This document shows, piece by piece, positions 10,804 to 21,092 of a DNA stretch of 64,000 nucleotides. How positions within the stretch are numbered: the stretch's first letter is position 1; the number at the start of each line of letters is the position of its first letter. The stretch is taken from assembly GCF_001305515.1 (NCBI RefSeq), contig NZ_LJYW01000001.1, forward strand, positions 2,930,580 through 2,994,579. Reading direction: 5' to 3'. The notes under the pieces are model-generated. The model saw only the letters and a program-made list of their open reading frames with translations, was not told where the DNA came from and did not search any database. A program made the translations under genes and the position numbers. The stretch is from Prosthecodimorpha hirschii (GTDB taxonomy: Bacteria; Pseudomonadota; Alphaproteobacteria; Rhizobiales; Ancalomicrobiaceae).

Positions 10804-12147
10804 CTAGCTCCGCTCGGTCAGGCCGTACCAGAGATAGGCGGCCTTGAGCGCGAGCTTGCGGACGGACGGGGCGAACAGGTTCATCGGCAGGCCGCGATAG
10901 GGCGCCGGCAGGTCGAGCATGCCGCCGGAGCGCATGGCGACCGCGTGGGCCAGCACCTGGCCGGCCCAGGGGGCGGTGTTGACGCCGTTGCCGTGCCAGC
11001 CGAAGCCGTAGAGCACCGTCGGGTCGGACGGCAGCCGGCCGATCGCCGGCGTGCGGCGCGCCGTCAGGCAGACGAGGCCGTTCCAGAAATGGGTCGTCTC
11101 GATGCCCTTCCAGCTCGGAAAGACCTCGCCCAGCCGCCGTTCCAGCCAGGCCCGCATGGCCTTGTCCTCGCGCGGCGAGCCGGACGTGCCGCCGCGGGCG
11201 CCGAACAGGAAGCGCCGGTCCGGCAGCAGGCGGTAGTAGAACAGCAGACTGCGGGTATTGGCGACCGGGCAGACGGTGCGCCAGCCCTCCGCCGCCAGTT
11301 CGTCCTCGGTCAGCGGCCGGGTCACGACGATGTTGGAGAGTGCCGGGATGGTGCGGTTGGCGAGCGCCGGCTGCAGGTCGTCGGGCGTATAGCTGTTGGT
11401 GGCGACGATCACGCTGCGCGCGGAGACCTGGCCGTCCGGCGTCTCCAGGATATGGCGGCCTCGATCCTTGGCCCAGGACAGGACCGGGCTGTCGGCATGG
11501 ACGACCGCGCCGTGCCGGCGCGCCGCGGCCTCCAGGCCGAGCAGGAATTTCAGCGGATTGAGCCCGAAGCCGCCGCGCAGGCGCAGGGCGCCGTGCTGCT
11601 CGGTGCCGCCATGGCCGATCTGGTCGAAGGCCCAGCGGCCGAGAAACGCGGCGTCGAGACCGAAGCGGTGGCGATAGATTTCCGCGGTCCGCTGCAGGCC
11701 GGCGACGGCCGATGGCGCGTGAGCCACGTCGTAGGTCGCGTCCCCCTGCGGCTCAGCCTCGATCCGCTCCTCGCTGAGGAGCCGCCGGACCAGTTCGATG
11801 GCATCGGCCTGGCTGCGGAAGAAGCCGTAGGCATCGGCCTCGCCGTAGCGGGCGATGATCTCCTCGGCCGAGGCCTTGGCGGCCGGCAGGGTAACGAAGC
11901 CGCCGTTGCGCGCCGAGGCACCCCAGCCGATCGGAGCGGCATCGAGCACCACCGCCTCGATGCCGTAGTCGCGCGCCAGATGCAGGGCCGCCGACAGGCC
12001 CGCATAGCCGCCGCCGATGACCGCGACCTCGGTGCGGATCGAGGTGCCGAGCCGGTTCGGCACCGGCAGCGCGACGCCCTCCGACCAGATCGTGCGCGGC
12101 AGCACGTCGGTCTCGTAGACCTGGGGATGGAACAGGGCGGGATACAT
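10804..12147 (-). CDS. FAD-dependent amine/amino-acid oxidoreductase (DAO family)
   Basis: 447 aa of the DAO fold, related to gamma-glutamylputrescine oxidase (PuuB)-type enzymes that oxidise secondary amines or amino acids with FAD. The dinucleotide-binding motif VIGGGYAGLSAALHLA lies near residue 40, followed by GWGASARNGG typical of this subgroup. The C-terminal GFGWHGNGVNTAP loop closes the FAD site. The ATG at 12147 is preferred because the family begins with MYPALFHPQVYETD-like sequence; the frame extends 18 codons upstream. It stands alone between hicAB and the divergent MOSC gene, so the substrate cannot be inferred from context. Confidence 0.85.
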   Translation of the reverse strand: MYPALFHPQVYETDVLPRTIWSEGVALPVPNRLGTSIRTEVAVIGGGYAGLSAALHLARDYGIEAVVLDAAPIGWGASARNGGFVTLPAAKASAEEIIARYGEADAYGFFRSQADAIELVRRLLSEERIEAEPQGDATYDVAHAPSAVAGLQRTAEIYRHRFGLDAAFLGRWAFDQIGHGGTEQHGALRLRGGFGLNPLKFLLGLEAAARRHGAVVHADSPVLSWAKDRGRHILETPDGQVSARSVIVATNSYTPDDLQPALANRTIPALSNIVVTRPLTEDELAAEGWRTVCPVANTRSLLFYYRLLPDRRFLFGARGGTSGSPREDKAMRAWLERRLGEVFPSWKGIETTHFWNGLVCLTARRTPAIGRLPSDPTVLYGFGWHGNGVNTAPWAGQVLAHAVAMRSGGMLDLPAPYRGLPMNLFAPSVRKLALKAAYLWYGLTERS

Positions 12148-12308
12148 CGGCGGCGCCCTCCGGCGAGGGCGGCACCCTACCCCGCCCGGCCCGGAACTCA
12201 AGTGCGACGGAAGGCCTTGGGGTGACGCTGCCCGTTCGTACCGGCGCCCGCCTTGACGGGGCAGGCCGGGGCCCGTACCCGGACGGATCGAAACTCGGGA
12301 GCCGCCCC

Positions 12309-13097
12309 ATGGAGATCCGCGTCGCCGGCCTCTACCGCTATCCGGTCAAGGGCTTCTCGCCCGAAGCGCTCGACCGCACCGATCTCGCCCCCGGCATGAC
12401 CGTGCCGTGGGATCGCGCCTTCGCGGTCGAGAACGGCGCCTCTGGCTTCGATCCGGCAAGCCCGAGCTATTTCCCCAAGATCCGCTTCCTGATGCTGATG
12501 AAGAATGCCGGCGTGGCGCGGCTCAGCACCCGTTTCGATCCCGAGAGCCGGCATTTCACCATCCTGGAGGACGGCGTCCTGCAGGCCGAAGGCCGGCTCG
12601 ATACGCCGGACGGCCGTGCGGCCGTCGAAACGTTCCTGGCCGGGCGCTTCGCGGACGAGCTGCGCGGGGCGCCGCGCATCCTGGCGGCTCCGGGCCACAG
12701 CTTCTCGGACGTCGCCGCCAAGGTGCTGCACCTCGTCAATCTGGACAGCCTGCGCGACCTGGAGCGCCAGCTCGGCCGGCCGGTCGACCCCTTGCGCTTC
12801 CGCGCCAATCTCTATGTCGAAGGCCTGCCGGCCTGGTCGGAATTCGATCTGGTCGGCCGGACCATCGCCGGCCCGGGCGTCGCCTTCGAGGGCGTCAAGC
12901 GGACAGAGCGCTGCGCGGCCACCAATGTCGACCCGACGACCGGCGAGCGCGACATGACCCTCCCACGCAGCCTGATGGGCCTCTACGGCCATACCGATTT
13001 CGGCATCTATGTCCGCGTCACGCGCGGCGGCGCGCTGTCGGTCGGCGACAGGCTGGCGGCGGACCTGCCGCAGCGGACCGGCGACCTGCCGTTCTGA
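12309..13097 (+). CDS. MOSC domain protein with N-terminal beta barrel
   Basis: 262 aa. Residues about 1-120 form the MOSC N-terminal beta-barrel domain (EIRVAGLYRYPVKGFSPE). Residues about 125-255 form the MOSC domain with the conserved cysteine in KRTERCAATNVDPTTGERD. MOSC proteins carry sulfur or molybdenum cofactor; the mARC/YcbX subgroup reduces N-hydroxylated compounds. Whether this protein belongs to that subgroup is inference. ATG 12309 is preceded by GGGAGCCGCCCC. A strong hairpin terminator lies about 120 bases after the stop. Confidence 0.88.
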   Translation: MEIRVAGLYRYPVKGFSPEALDRTDLAPGMTVPWDRAFAVENGASGFDPASPSYFPKIRFLMLMKNAGVARLSTRFDPESRHFTILEDGVLQAEGRLDTPDGRAAVETFLAGRFADELRGAPRILAAPGHSFSDVAAKVLHLVNLDSLRDLERQLGRPVDPLRFRANLYVEGLPAWSEFDLVGRTIAGPGVAFEGVKRTERCAATNVDPTTGERDMTLPRSLMGLYGHTDFGIYVRVTRGGALSVGDRLAADLPQRTGDLPF

Positions 13098-13213
13098 GCG
13101 GACGGACCACAACGTCCCGTGCGGGCCCGTGTGGGCCCGTGCGGTATCGACCGGCCGGCCACGATCGTGGTGCCGGCGGCCCAAGGCCCGGCATGGGGCG
13201 GGACCGAAAACGA

Positions 13214-13245
13214 ACGGGGCCCGGATCGTGCGATCCGGGCCCCGT
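13214..13245. terminator. Bidirectional hairpin between convergent genes
   Basis: A perfect 15-base stem (ACGGGGCCCGGATCG and its complement) closes a two-base loop. It lies between the convergent MOSC and DUF4167 genes, close to the end of the latter. Weak T-richness follows on the plus strand, and an adenine-rich stretch precedes it, which gives T on the minus strand. It is therefore probably used in both directions. Confidence 0.75.
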
Positions 13246-13276
13246 CTCATGTCGAACTTCGCTGTGCGCGAAAGGG

Positions 13277-14512
13277 TCAGTCGTCGGCCCCGGTCGGCTC
13301 GGGCGCCGCTTCCACGGCGACGGCCTTGCGGGTCCGCGTGCGCGGCGCCGCCGGAGCGGCGGCGGGTGTCGCCTCGGCGGCCGGAGCCGCAGCGGCGGCG
13401 CGGGGGCGGCGCTTCTTGACCGGCGCTTCCGCTTCGCGCGGCGCCCCGGTGATGAAGGGCGGCAGATCGCTGACCGGCTCGACCGCCGGCGCCGACACGA
13501 CCGGAGCCACGGCCACCGGAGCGGCCACGACCGGAGCCGCCACGGGCTCGATCGCCCGTTCCTCGATCACCGGCTGCTCGTGACGCTCGGCGCGCGGCTC
13601 GTAGGCCGGTTCCGGGCGGCGCTCGGCGCGCGGTTCGCGATAGTCGCGCGGCTCGCGGTTCTCGCGCGGCTCGCGGTCGCCCCGGAATTCGCGCGGCTCC
13701 CGGTTCTCGCGCGGCGGACGGCCTTCGCGATCCTCGAAGCGCGGTTCGTAGGGGCGCTGCTGGCCACGGTCCGGCCGATCCTGCCGCTCGTAGCGGCCTT
13801 CCGGACGCTCGCCGCGCATGTCGGGACCGCGCTCGGCGCGCTGGTCGGGACCCCGCTCGCCGCGCTGATCCGGACCGCGCTCGCCGCGCATGTCCGGGCC
13901 ACGCTCGCCGCGCTGATCGGGGCCGCGATCGTTGCGATCGCGATACGGACGGCCGCTGCCATTGTGGCGCTGGCGGTCGCCGAACCGGTCCCGGTTGCCG
14001 TCGCGATCGCGCCCGTCCCGCTCGCGGCCGTCGCGGTCGCGATTGCCGTCGCGCATCTCGCGCGGCTGGTAGGGCGCCCGCTCCGGCAGCACCGGCTGCG
14101 GCTGGGACGCGAGATCCTCGACATAGGGTTGCGGCTGCTCGATCACGGCCGGCGTCGGACGGAAGTCCGCGCTGGTATCCACGTCATCCTCGTAGTCCTC
14201 GTCCTCGGACTGGATGTCGGTGCGCATGATCGTGATCGGCTGCTGCAGCTGCGCCTGCGCGGCTGCAATGATCCGATAGTAGTGCTCGGCGTGCTGCATG
14301 TAGTTTTCGGCCAGCACCCGGTCGCCACTTGCCGATGCGTCGCGCGACAGCGCGACATACTTTTCGGCGATATGCAGAGCCGTGCCACGGACCTTCACGT
14401 CCGGACCGTTGGACTCATAGCTCCGCGTCAGCGGGTTGGGGCCTTTGCGGTTGCTGTTGTTGCTATTGTTGCCCCGCCCCCGCATCCTCTGCTTTGGATT
14501 TCCTTGTCTCAT
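13277..14512 (-). CDS. DUF4167 domain protein with low-complexity repeats
   Basis: 411 aa. The N-terminal DUF4167 domain (about residues 1-95) starts MRQGNPKQRMRGRGNNSN and includes TRSYESNGPDVKVRGTALHI and the MQHAEHYYRI segment. The family is nearly always next to prmC/prfA in Hyphomicrobiales, as here. The rest is highly charged and disordered: many repeats of RGERGPD followed by Q or M, RENREPRE-type tracts, then alanine-rich and KKRRPRA basic tails. Nucleic-acid binding is plausible from composition but unproven. ATG 14512 begins the conserved domain; the frame is open to 14611. Confidence 0.88.
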   Translation of the reverse strand: MRQGNPKQRMRGRGNNSNNSNRKGPNPLTRSYESNGPDVKVRGTALHIAEKYVALSRDASASGDRVLAENYMQHAEHYYRIIAAAQAQLQQPITIMRTDIQSEDEDYEDDVDTSADFRPTPAVIEQPQPYVEDLASQPQPVLPERAPYQPREMRDGNRDRDGRERDGRDRDGNRDRFGDRQRHNGSGRPYRDRNDRGPDQRGERGPDMRGERGPDQRGERGPDQRAERGPDMRGERPEGRYERQDRPDRGQQRPYEPRFEDREGRPPRENREPREFRGDREPRENREPRDYREPRAERRPEPAYEPRAERHEQPVIEERAIEPVAAPVVAAPVAVAPVVSAPAVEPVSDLPPFITGAPREAEAPVKKRRPRAAAAAPAAEATPAAAPAAPRTRTRKAVAVEAAPEPTGADD

Positions 14513-15235
14513 CTGACCGTGGTCTCGTCCGGGAACTGAGAGTAGGGTCCCGCCGCCCGCATGAGATCTCGCAAATGTTCCGAGATCGGACGGGATGGAC
14601 CAAGCCGCCACGCGAGGGTCGGCCGGGCCTTACGGGTACGACTTTCGGCAGGCGCATCGGCCGGCCATTCCATCCGCCGCTTCGCAGCTCTCGCGATCCT
14701 GGCCATCGCACAGGCGACACCAGGAATTGCGATCGTTCGATCCGCGGTCGGCCTTGTCATGATCGGCGCTCTGCCGATCGCTTCTTTCGCCGCCGGCCGG
14801 TGCCATGGCCGAAACGTCGATCCGATATCGATACGATGCCTCCGGCGACCGAAATCCGGTGACCCGAGGCCAGCCGGTGCGAGACGAGCATCCATGACGG
14901 AACGCGTCCCGGAAGCAGTCCGAACCTGGGCATATCTTTCGACGAGATCCGGTCGATCCACTTCGGTCGATCCAACGGCGACCTGCGCTCTACACACCGC
15001 TTACGGAGCATGTCCCTCGCTGCACCCCCGAGAAACCTTCAGAAGAGGCAGCCCGGAAAGTCGCTGATCCGTAGAGAATGCGGTGAACCGTTCGCCGGTG
15101 TTGCGTATCGGCGCGAGTGAACCTAGCGGCTCCCGCGTGATTTTCCAAGGGCTATTTTCAACGCCATGGCCGGAAATCCGGCCGTTTCCAGCGAGATGCG
15201 ACCGCCATTCGGCCGACGCAACGGCGCGGGACCCG
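14513..15235. other. Intergenic region upstream of DUF4167
   Basis: 723 bases without a convincing gene. Overlapping open frames on both strands have no domain and no good start signals. GGTCGATCCA occurs as a direct repeat near 14952-14975. It separates DUF4167 from prmC, both on the minus strand, so it should hold the DUF4167 promoter. I could not find a consensus one. Confidence 0.4.
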
Positions 15236-16138
15236 TCACGCCGCGAACCCGACGACGACGCGGTCGTTTCCACCCGCATCCGCAACGACCGTGATTCGGG
15301 TCAGGCCGGCCCGCGCGAACAGATCCGGCACGCTGCGGCCCTGGTCGTAGCCGATCTCGACCGCAAGCGCCGCACCCGGGACCAGGGACGCCGCCGCGCG
15401 AGCCACCAGAGCGCGATAGGCGTCGAGCCCGTCCTCGCCGCCGTCGAGCGCCAGAAGCGGATCGTGCAATCGGACCTCGGGTGCCAGGCCGGCGATCACC
15501 GCGCGCACGATATAGGGCGGGTTCGAGACGATCAGGTCGAAGCGGCACGGCGCGAGGGCGTCGGCGAACGACCCGCGCACCAGGGCGGCGCGGCCGGCGA
15601 GACCGAGCACGGCGAGATTGCCGGCCGCGACCGCCAGGGCGCCTGCCGCCAGATCGGTGCCGATGCCGAAGGCCCCGGGACAGTCCGTCAGGATCGCGGC
15701 CAGGACGGCGCCGGAGCCGGTGCCGAGATCGGCGACGACCGGCGCCGGGGTGCCGGACCGCCGCAGCAGATCGAGCGCGACGGCGACCAGCGTCTCGGTA
15801 TCCGGGCGCGGCACCAGGGTGTCGGGTCCGAGCCGGAACGGCAGGCCCCAGAACTCCTGCTCGCCGAACAGCCGCGCGACCGGCACCCCGGCGATCCGAC
15901 GACCCGCCAGCTCGGCCAGCGCAACCGCTTCCGCCGCGGTGAGGGGCCGGTCCGCGGCGCGGATCAGGCCGGTCAGATCGAGATCGAGCAGACCGCGGGC
16001 GATCAGACGGGCATCGAGATCCGGCGTCTCCAGCCCCGCCGCCGCGAAGGCCCGACGCAGGGCCAGCACCGCCGCATCGAGACGCATCCCGGCCGCGACC
16101 TCGACCGGCGGAGCGGCGGGAGCGGCGTCGCCGGACAC
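15236..16138 (-). CDS. prmC: Release factor glutamine methyltransferase PrmC (HemK)
   Basis: 300 aa. It methylates the glutamine of the GGQ motif in release factors, using S-adenosylmethionine. An N-terminal helical domain is followed by the methyltransferase fold with VVADLGTGSGAVLAA (SAM loop), the signature FDLIVSNPPYI, and a C-terminal GYDQGRSV segment. It follows prfA with a four-base gap, so substrate and modifier genes are co-transcribed, which is the classical arrangement. Confidence 0.95.
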   Translation of the reverse strand: MSGDAAPAAPPVEVAAGMRLDAAVLALRRAFAAAGLETPDLDARLIARGLLDLDLTGLIRAADRPLTAAEAVALAELAGRRIAGVPVARLFGEQEFWGLPFRLGPDTLVPRPDTETLVAVALDLLRRSGTPAPVVADLGTGSGAVLAAILTDCPGAFGIGTDLAAGALAVAAGNLAVLGLAGRAALVRGSFADALAPCRFDLIVSNPPYIVRAVIAGLAPEVRLHDPLLALDGGEDGLDAYRALVARAAASLVPGAALAVEIGYDQGRSVPDLFARAGLTRITVVADAGGNDRVVVGFAA

Positions 16139-16142
16139 GGAC

Positions 16143-17216
16143 TCAACCCTGGTCGGCGGCGAGCAGACTCGCCTGATGCTCGGTCACCAGCGGGTCGATC
16201 ACCTCGTCGAGCGCCTCGCCGGTGAGGATTTCCGGTAGCTTGTAGAGGGTCAGGTTGATGCGGTGGTCGGTCACCCGGCCCTGGCCGAAATTGTAGGTCC
16301 GGATGCGTTCGGACCGATCGCCGGAGCCGACCTGGCTCTTGCGGGACTCGGCCCGCGCGGCGGCCGCCCGCTCGCGCTCCGCCTCGTAGATGCGTGCCCG
16401 CACCAGCTTCATGGCCTTGGCCTTGTTCTGGTGCTGGGAGCGCTCGTCCTGCATGGCGACCACCACGCCGGTCGGGATGTGGGTGATCCGGACCGCGCTC
16501 TCGGTCTTGTTGACATGCTGGCCGCCGGCCCCGGAGGCGCGGAAATAGTCGATGCGCAGATCGGCGTCGTTGATCTCGACGTCGACATCCTCGGCCTCCG
16601 GCAGCACCGCGACGGTGGCCGCGGAGGTATGGATGCGGCCGCTCGATTCGGTCGCCGGGACGCGCTGGACGCGATGCACGCCCGATTCGAACTTCAGCCG
16701 CGCGAACACGCCCCGGCCGGTGATCGAGGCGACGATCTCCTTGTAGCCGCCCATTTCGCCTTCGCTCGCCGAAAGCACCTCGACCTTCCAGCCGTGCAGG
16801 GCGGCATGGCGCTCATACATGCGGAAGAGATCGCCGGCGAAGAGCGCCGCCTCGTCGCCGCCGGTGCCGGCGCGCACCTCCAGGATCGCGCTCATCTCGT
16901 CGGCCGCGTCCTTGGGCAGGAGCAGCACGGCGACCTCCCGCTCCAGGGCCTCGACGGCCGCCGCCGCATCCGCCCGCTCGGCCTCCGCCATAGCGCGCAT
17001 CTCGGGGTCGGTGTCCGGGTCGGCGATCAGCTCGTCGATGCCCGCGCGCTCGGCCTCCGCGGCGATCAGCGCGCGCACCTTGGCGACGACCGGCTGGAGT
17101 TCGGCATAGTCCTTGGCAAGCTGGACATAGCTGTCGGAATCCGTCCCGCCCGCCATGCGGGCTTCCAGGACGGCGAAGCGGTCGAGCAACTGATCGAGTT
17201 TGTCGCGAGGGAGCAT
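16143..17216 (-). CDS. prfA: Peptide chain release factor 1
   Basis: 357 aa, normal length for RF1. It recognises UAA and UAG stop codons and triggers peptide release. The GGQ motif is in [18 protein letters not shown]. The region [20 protein letters not shown] is the RF1 codon-recognition area (PAT). The [15 protein letters not shown] signature is intact. It lies in the order lysC-ptsP-prfA-prmC on the minus strand, 60 bases downstream of ptsP and four bases before prmC. Confidence 0.97.
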   Translation of the reverse strand: MLPRDKLDQLLDRFAVLEARMAGGTDSDSYVQLAKDYAELQPVVAKVRALIAAEAERAGIDELIADPDTDPEMRAMAEAERADAAAAVEALEREVAVLLLPKDAADEMSAILEVRAGTGGDEAALFAGDLFRMYERHAALHGWKVEVLSASEGEMGGYKEIVASITGRGVFARLKFESGVHRVQRVPATESSGRIHTSAATVAVLPEAEDVDVEINDADLRIDYFRASGAGGQHVNKTESAVRITHIPTGVVVAMQDERSQHQNKAKAMKLVRARIYEAERERAAAARAESRKSQVGSGDRSERIRTYNFGQGRVTDHRINLTLYKLPEILTGEALDEVIDPLVTEHQASLLAADQG

Positions 17217-17276
17217 GTCTGGCCGGGAACGGGAACACGGGGCGCGGGCGAGCGGGCGGATGGGCAGGAAGGCCCG

Positions 17277-19550
17277 CTAGACCGGGATGCCCTGTTCCTC
17301 CGAATAGCCGCGCAGGAAATGGCGCAGATCGCCGGGCGGGCGGCCCGGTTCCAGCCGGCTCAGGAAGCGCGCCCTCAGGCGCGACAGATCGGATTCCAGC
17401 ACCATGGCCTTGACCGGGCCGATCGAGGCCGGCGCCATCGAAATCGAACGGTAGCCGAGCGCCAGCAGGGCGAGCGCCTCAAGCGGCCGCCCGGCCAGTT
17501 CGCCGCACAGCGTGATCGGCACGTGATGCTCGGCCGCCTTGTCGGCGATGATCTTCAGCATGCGCAGGAAGGGCAGCGACAAGGGATCGTAGCGCGAGGC
17601 GACACGGGTATTGCCGCGGTCCGACGCCATGGTGAACTGCATCAGGTCGTTGGAACCGACCGAGGCGAAATGCACGACGCGGAACAGTTCGTCGAGTTGG
17701 AAGACCAGCGACGGCACCTCGATCATGACGCCGAGCTTCACGGACGCCGGCAGAGCATGGCCGTGGCGCTTGAGGAAGGTCTTCTCGCGCTCGACCATGG
17801 CCTGCGCCCGCAGGAACTCGCCGACCTCGGTGACCATCGGGAACATCAGGCGCAGTTCGCGATCGCCGGCCGCCTTGAGGAGCGCGCGGATCTGGGTGCG
17901 CAGCAGGCCCGGCCGGTCGAGGCCGAGGCGGATCGCACGCCAGCCCATGGCCGGGTTCTCCTCCTCCTCGAGCGCCCGCACATAGGGCAGCACCTTGTCG
18001 CCGCCGATATCGAGCGAGCGGAAGGTGACCGGCCGGTCGCCGGCGGCGACCAGCACCTGACGGTAGAGCTGCTCCTGCTCGCTCATCTTCGGGAACGAGG
18101 AGGCGACCATGAACTGCAGCTCGGTGCGGAACAGGCCGATGCCGGCCGCCCCGGATTCGTCGAGATGTGGCAGGTCGACCAGGAGGCCGGCATTGAGCAG
18201 CATCTGGACGTCGGTGCCGTCCTTGGTCATCGCCGGCCGCGAGCGCAGCCGCCGGTACTGCGCCTGCCGGCGGGCGCGGAAGCGCACCTTCTCGGCATAG
18301 GCATGCTCGACATCGGCCGGCGGGCGCAGATGCACCAGCCCGGCTTCGCCGTCGACGATCATGGCGTCGCCGACCTCGACCAGCGAGACCACCCCGCTCA
18401 GCTGGCCGACCACCGCAATGCCGAGCGCGCGCGCCACGATGGCGACATGGCTGGTGGTGGCGCCCTCCTCCAGCACGACGCCGCGCAGGCGCTCGCGGTC
18501 GTAGTCGAACAGCTCGGCCGCACCCATGCTGCGCGCGACGACGATCGCGTCCTTGGGCAGGATGCCGGCGGTCGGTCCGTGCGGCCGGCCCATCAGTTCC
18601 CGCAGCAGCCGGTTGGCGAGTGCGTCGAAATCGTGCAGACGGTCGCGCAGATAGGGGTCGGTCTGGCGCAGCATGCGCGCGCGGGTGTCCGACTGGACCT
18701 TCTCGACGGCGGCCTCGGCGGTCAGGCCGTTGCGCACGGCCTCCTCCATCTTGCGCACCCAGCCGCGGTCGTAGGCGAACATCCGATAGGCTTCGAGCAC
18801 GTCGAGATGCTCGCCGGGCGTCGCCACCTCGGAGCGCGAGATCAGGTCGTCGACCGAGATGCGCAGCTTCTCGATGGCGGCTTCCAGCCGGGCCAGTTCC
18901 CGGTTCGGATCGTCGGCGATCAGCGCGGAGACGACCACGCGCGGCTCGTGCAGCACGGCATGGCCGAGCGCGACGCCGTCGCACAGGCCGACGCCTTCGA
19001 GCTGCATCGGCCGGCGCAGGTCGAGCGCGCCGCCGGAAACCCGGGCGAGCGGTTCGAGGCCGCCGGCCGCGATCATCTCGGCGATGATCATCGAGATGGT
19101 CTGGAGGGCTTCGACCTCCTCGTCCATGTAGGTCCGGTGGGACTTGTTCTGGACGACGAGCACGCCGAGAGTCCGGCCGGCACGCAGGATCGGCACGCCC
19201 AGGAAGGCGTTGTACATCTCCTCGCCGGTCTCGGGCTTGTAGGCGAAGGCCGGATGGACCTGCGCGTTGGCGAGGTTGAGGAAGCGGGCCTCGGCGGCGA
19301 TCAGGCCGACCAGGCCTTCGCCGACCTTGAGGGCGGTATGGTGCACCGCCTCGCGCTTCAGGCCGACGGTGGCGTAGAGCTCCAGCGTCTCGTCGGCGCG
19401 CAGCACATAGACCGAGCAGACCTCGGCCACCATGTTGTTGGCGATCTGCTCGACGATCTTGTCGAGACGCTCCTGCGCGCTGATGGGCTCAGCCATCACC
19501 TCGCGCAGGCGGCGGAGCAGCACGCGCGGCGCCGCGAGGGACCCTCGCAT
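17277..19550 (-). CDS. ptsP: PEP-protein phosphotransferase of the nitrogen PTS (EI-Ntr)
   Basis: 757 aa. It is the first enzyme of the nitrogen PTS and passes phosphate from PEP to NPr. An N-terminal GAF domain (about residues 25-170) senses a small ligand, probably glutamine in related systems. The PEP-utilising N-terminal and swivelling domains follow, with the phospho-histidine in EGATTSHVAIVARALGIAVV. The C-terminal TIM barrel includes LFRTELQFM, DIGGDKVLPY, FASVGSNDLMQFTM and the closing CGELAGRP. The start is supported by GGAGCTGACG and by the family's conserved MRGSL opening. It sits 81 bases after lysC on the same strand. Confidence 0.95.
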   Translation of the reverse strand: MRGSLAAPRVLLRRLREVMAEPISAQERLDKIVEQIANNMVAEVCSVYVLRADETLELYATVGLKREAVHHTALKVGEGLVGLIAAEARFLNLANAQVHPAFAYKPETGEEMYNAFLGVPILRAGRTLGVLVVQNKSHRTYMDEEVEALQTISMIIAEMIAAGGLEPLARVSGGALDLRRPMQLEGVGLCDGVALGHAVLHEPRVVVSALIADDPNRELARLEAAIEKLRISVDDLISRSEVATPGEHLDVLEAYRMFAYDRGWVRKMEEAVRNGLTAEAAVEKVQSDTRARMLRQTDPYLRDRLHDFDALANRLLRELMGRPHGPTAGILPKDAIVVARSMGAAELFDYDRERLRGVVLEEGATTSHVAIVARALGIAVVGQLSGVVSLVEVGDAMIVDGEAGLVHLRPPADVEHAYAEKVRFRARRQAQYRRLRSRPAMTKDGTDVQMLLNAGLLVDLPHLDESGAAGIGLFRTELQFMVASSFPKMSEQEQLYRQVLVAAGDRPVTFRSLDIGGDKVLPYVRALEEEENPAMGWRAIRLGLDRPGLLRTQIRALLKAAGDRELRLMFPMVTEVGEFLRAQAMVEREKTFLKRHGHALPASVKLGVMIEVPSLVFQLDELFRVVHFASVGSNDLMQFTMASDRGNTRVASRYDPLSLPFLRMLKIIADKAAEHHVPITLCGELAGRPLEALALLALGYRSISMAPASIGPVKAMVLESDLSRLRARFLSRLEPGRPPGDLRHFLRGYSEEQGIPV

Positions 19551-19631
19551 CGTCAGCTCCCTCCCTGATCTCGTGGCGAGGCCGCCCGACCGGACGGTCC
19601 CCCGGCGCGGATCACGCTCCGCGCCTCTGCC

Positions 19632-20885
19632 TCAATGCTTATCGAGACCGTAGACGGAATGCAAAGTCCGAACGGCCAGTTCGGCATAGGCTGCGTCGAT
19701 CAGCACAGAGATCTTGATCTCGGAGGTGGTGATCGCGCGGATGTTGATGCCCTTGGAGGCGAGCGCCTGGAAGCACTGGGCGGCGACGCCGGCATGGCTG
19801 CGCATGCCGATGCCGATCACCGACACCTTCACCACGTCGCCCGAACTCTGCACGTTGGTGGCGCCGATCTTGGCCATGGCGGCATCGAGCACCGCCCGCG
19901 CGCGGTCGTGATCGGCGTTCGGCACCGTGAAGGTGATGTCGGTGGTCGAGCCGTCGGCGGAGGTGTTCTGCACGATCATGTCGACATTGATGCCCGCATC
20001 GGCGAGCGGACCGAACACGGCGGCCGCAACGCCCGGCTTGTCGGCAACGTTCCTGAGCGAGACCTGCGCCTCGTCCTTGGAATAGGCGATGCCGGTGACG
20101 ACTTGGGTTTCCACGATCTCATCCTCGTCGCAAATCAGGGTGCCGGGGGGATTGCCGTTCTGGTCGACGCCGACCGCCGCGGGGTCGTCGAAGCTCGACC
20201 GGACGAAGGTGCGGACCTTCTTGACCATGGCCAGTTCGACCGAGCGCACCTGCAGCACCTTGGCGCCGAGGGAGGCCATTTCGAGCATCTCCTCGAAGGC
20301 GATCTTTTCGAGGCGGCGGGCCTTCGGCACCATGCGCGGGTCGGTCGTATAGACGCCGTCCACGTCGGTGTAGATGTCGCAGCGATCGGCCTTGATGGCG
20401 GCGGCGATCGCCACCGCGGAGGTGTCGGAGCCGCCGCGGCCGAGCGTGGCGATGCGGTTGTCGGGCGCGATGCCCTGGAAGCCGGCGATCACGGCCACCT
20501 GGCCGCCGGCGATGCGGCTGGTCAGGAATTCGCCGTCGATCTCCATGATCCGCGCCGCGCCGTGCTGACGGTCGGTCTTCAGCGGGATCTGCCAGCCCTG
20601 CCAGGAGCGCGCCTCGATGCCCATGTCCTGCAGCACGATGGCGAGCAGGCCGGAGGTGACCTGTTCGCCCGACGCCACCACCGCATCGTATTCGCGCGCA
20701 TCGTGCAGCGCGGAGGCTTCCTTGCAGTAGGCGACCAGCTGATTGGTCACGCCGGACATGGCGGAGACCACCACGGCCACCTGATGGCCGGCATCGACCT
20801 CGCGTTTGACATGCCGCGCCACGTTCCGGATGCGCTCGATATTGGCGACGGACGTGCCGCCGAACTTCATCACCAGACGGGCCAT
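19632..20885 (-). CDS. lysC: Aspartate kinase
   Basis: 417 aa. It phosphorylates aspartate, the first step toward lysine, threonine and methionine. The kinase domain begins MARLVMKFGGTSVANIERI; the VVSAMSGVTNQL and RGGSDTSAVAIAAA motifs are intact. Two ACT domains follow from about residue 265 (VSLRNVADKPGVAA, VSVIGIGMRSHAGVA) and give allosteric inhibition. It is the first gene of the apparent lysC-ptsP-prfA-prmC run, a conserved alphaproteobacterial order. Confidence 0.97.
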   Translation of the reverse strand: MARLVMKFGGTSVANIERIRNVARHVKREVDAGHQVAVVVSAMSGVTNQLVAYCKEASALHDAREYDAVVASGEQVTSGLLAIVLQDMGIEARSWQGWQIPLKTDRQHGAARIMEIDGEFLTSRIAGGQVAVIAGFQGIAPDNRIATLGRGGSDTSAVAIAAAIKADRCDIYTDVDGVYTTDPRMVPKARRLEKIAFEEMLEMASLGAKVLQVRSVELAMVKKVRTFVRSSFDDPAAVGVDQNGNPPGTLICDEDEIVETQVVTGIAYSKDEAQVSLRNVADKPGVAAAVFGPLADAGINVDMIVQNTSADGSTTDITFTVPNADHDRARAVLDAAMAKIGATNVQSSGDVVKVSVIGIGMRSHAGVAAQCFQALASKGINIRAITTSEIKISVLIDAAYAELAVRTLHSVYGLDKH

Positions 20886-21092
20886 GGGGAGGTCACTTCG
20901 CGAAGATCGGAACCGGATACGCTGTCGGACGGCGTCCGTGGCGCGGCGATGCTGATACAGGAGCCGCCCGGGCGGCGCAACATGCGGGGCAACCCGCCCT
21001 CATCCGGGCTGCAACGTCATCCGGGCTGGAACGGCGTGCACCCGCCCGGCTACAGTGCGCGCCGTGCGGTTCGGGGACATCGGGGGGATTCG

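Noticed and set aside
16263-19568. 1101-codon plus-strand frame opposite prfA and ptsP
   Set aside because: Antisense shadow of two conserved genes.
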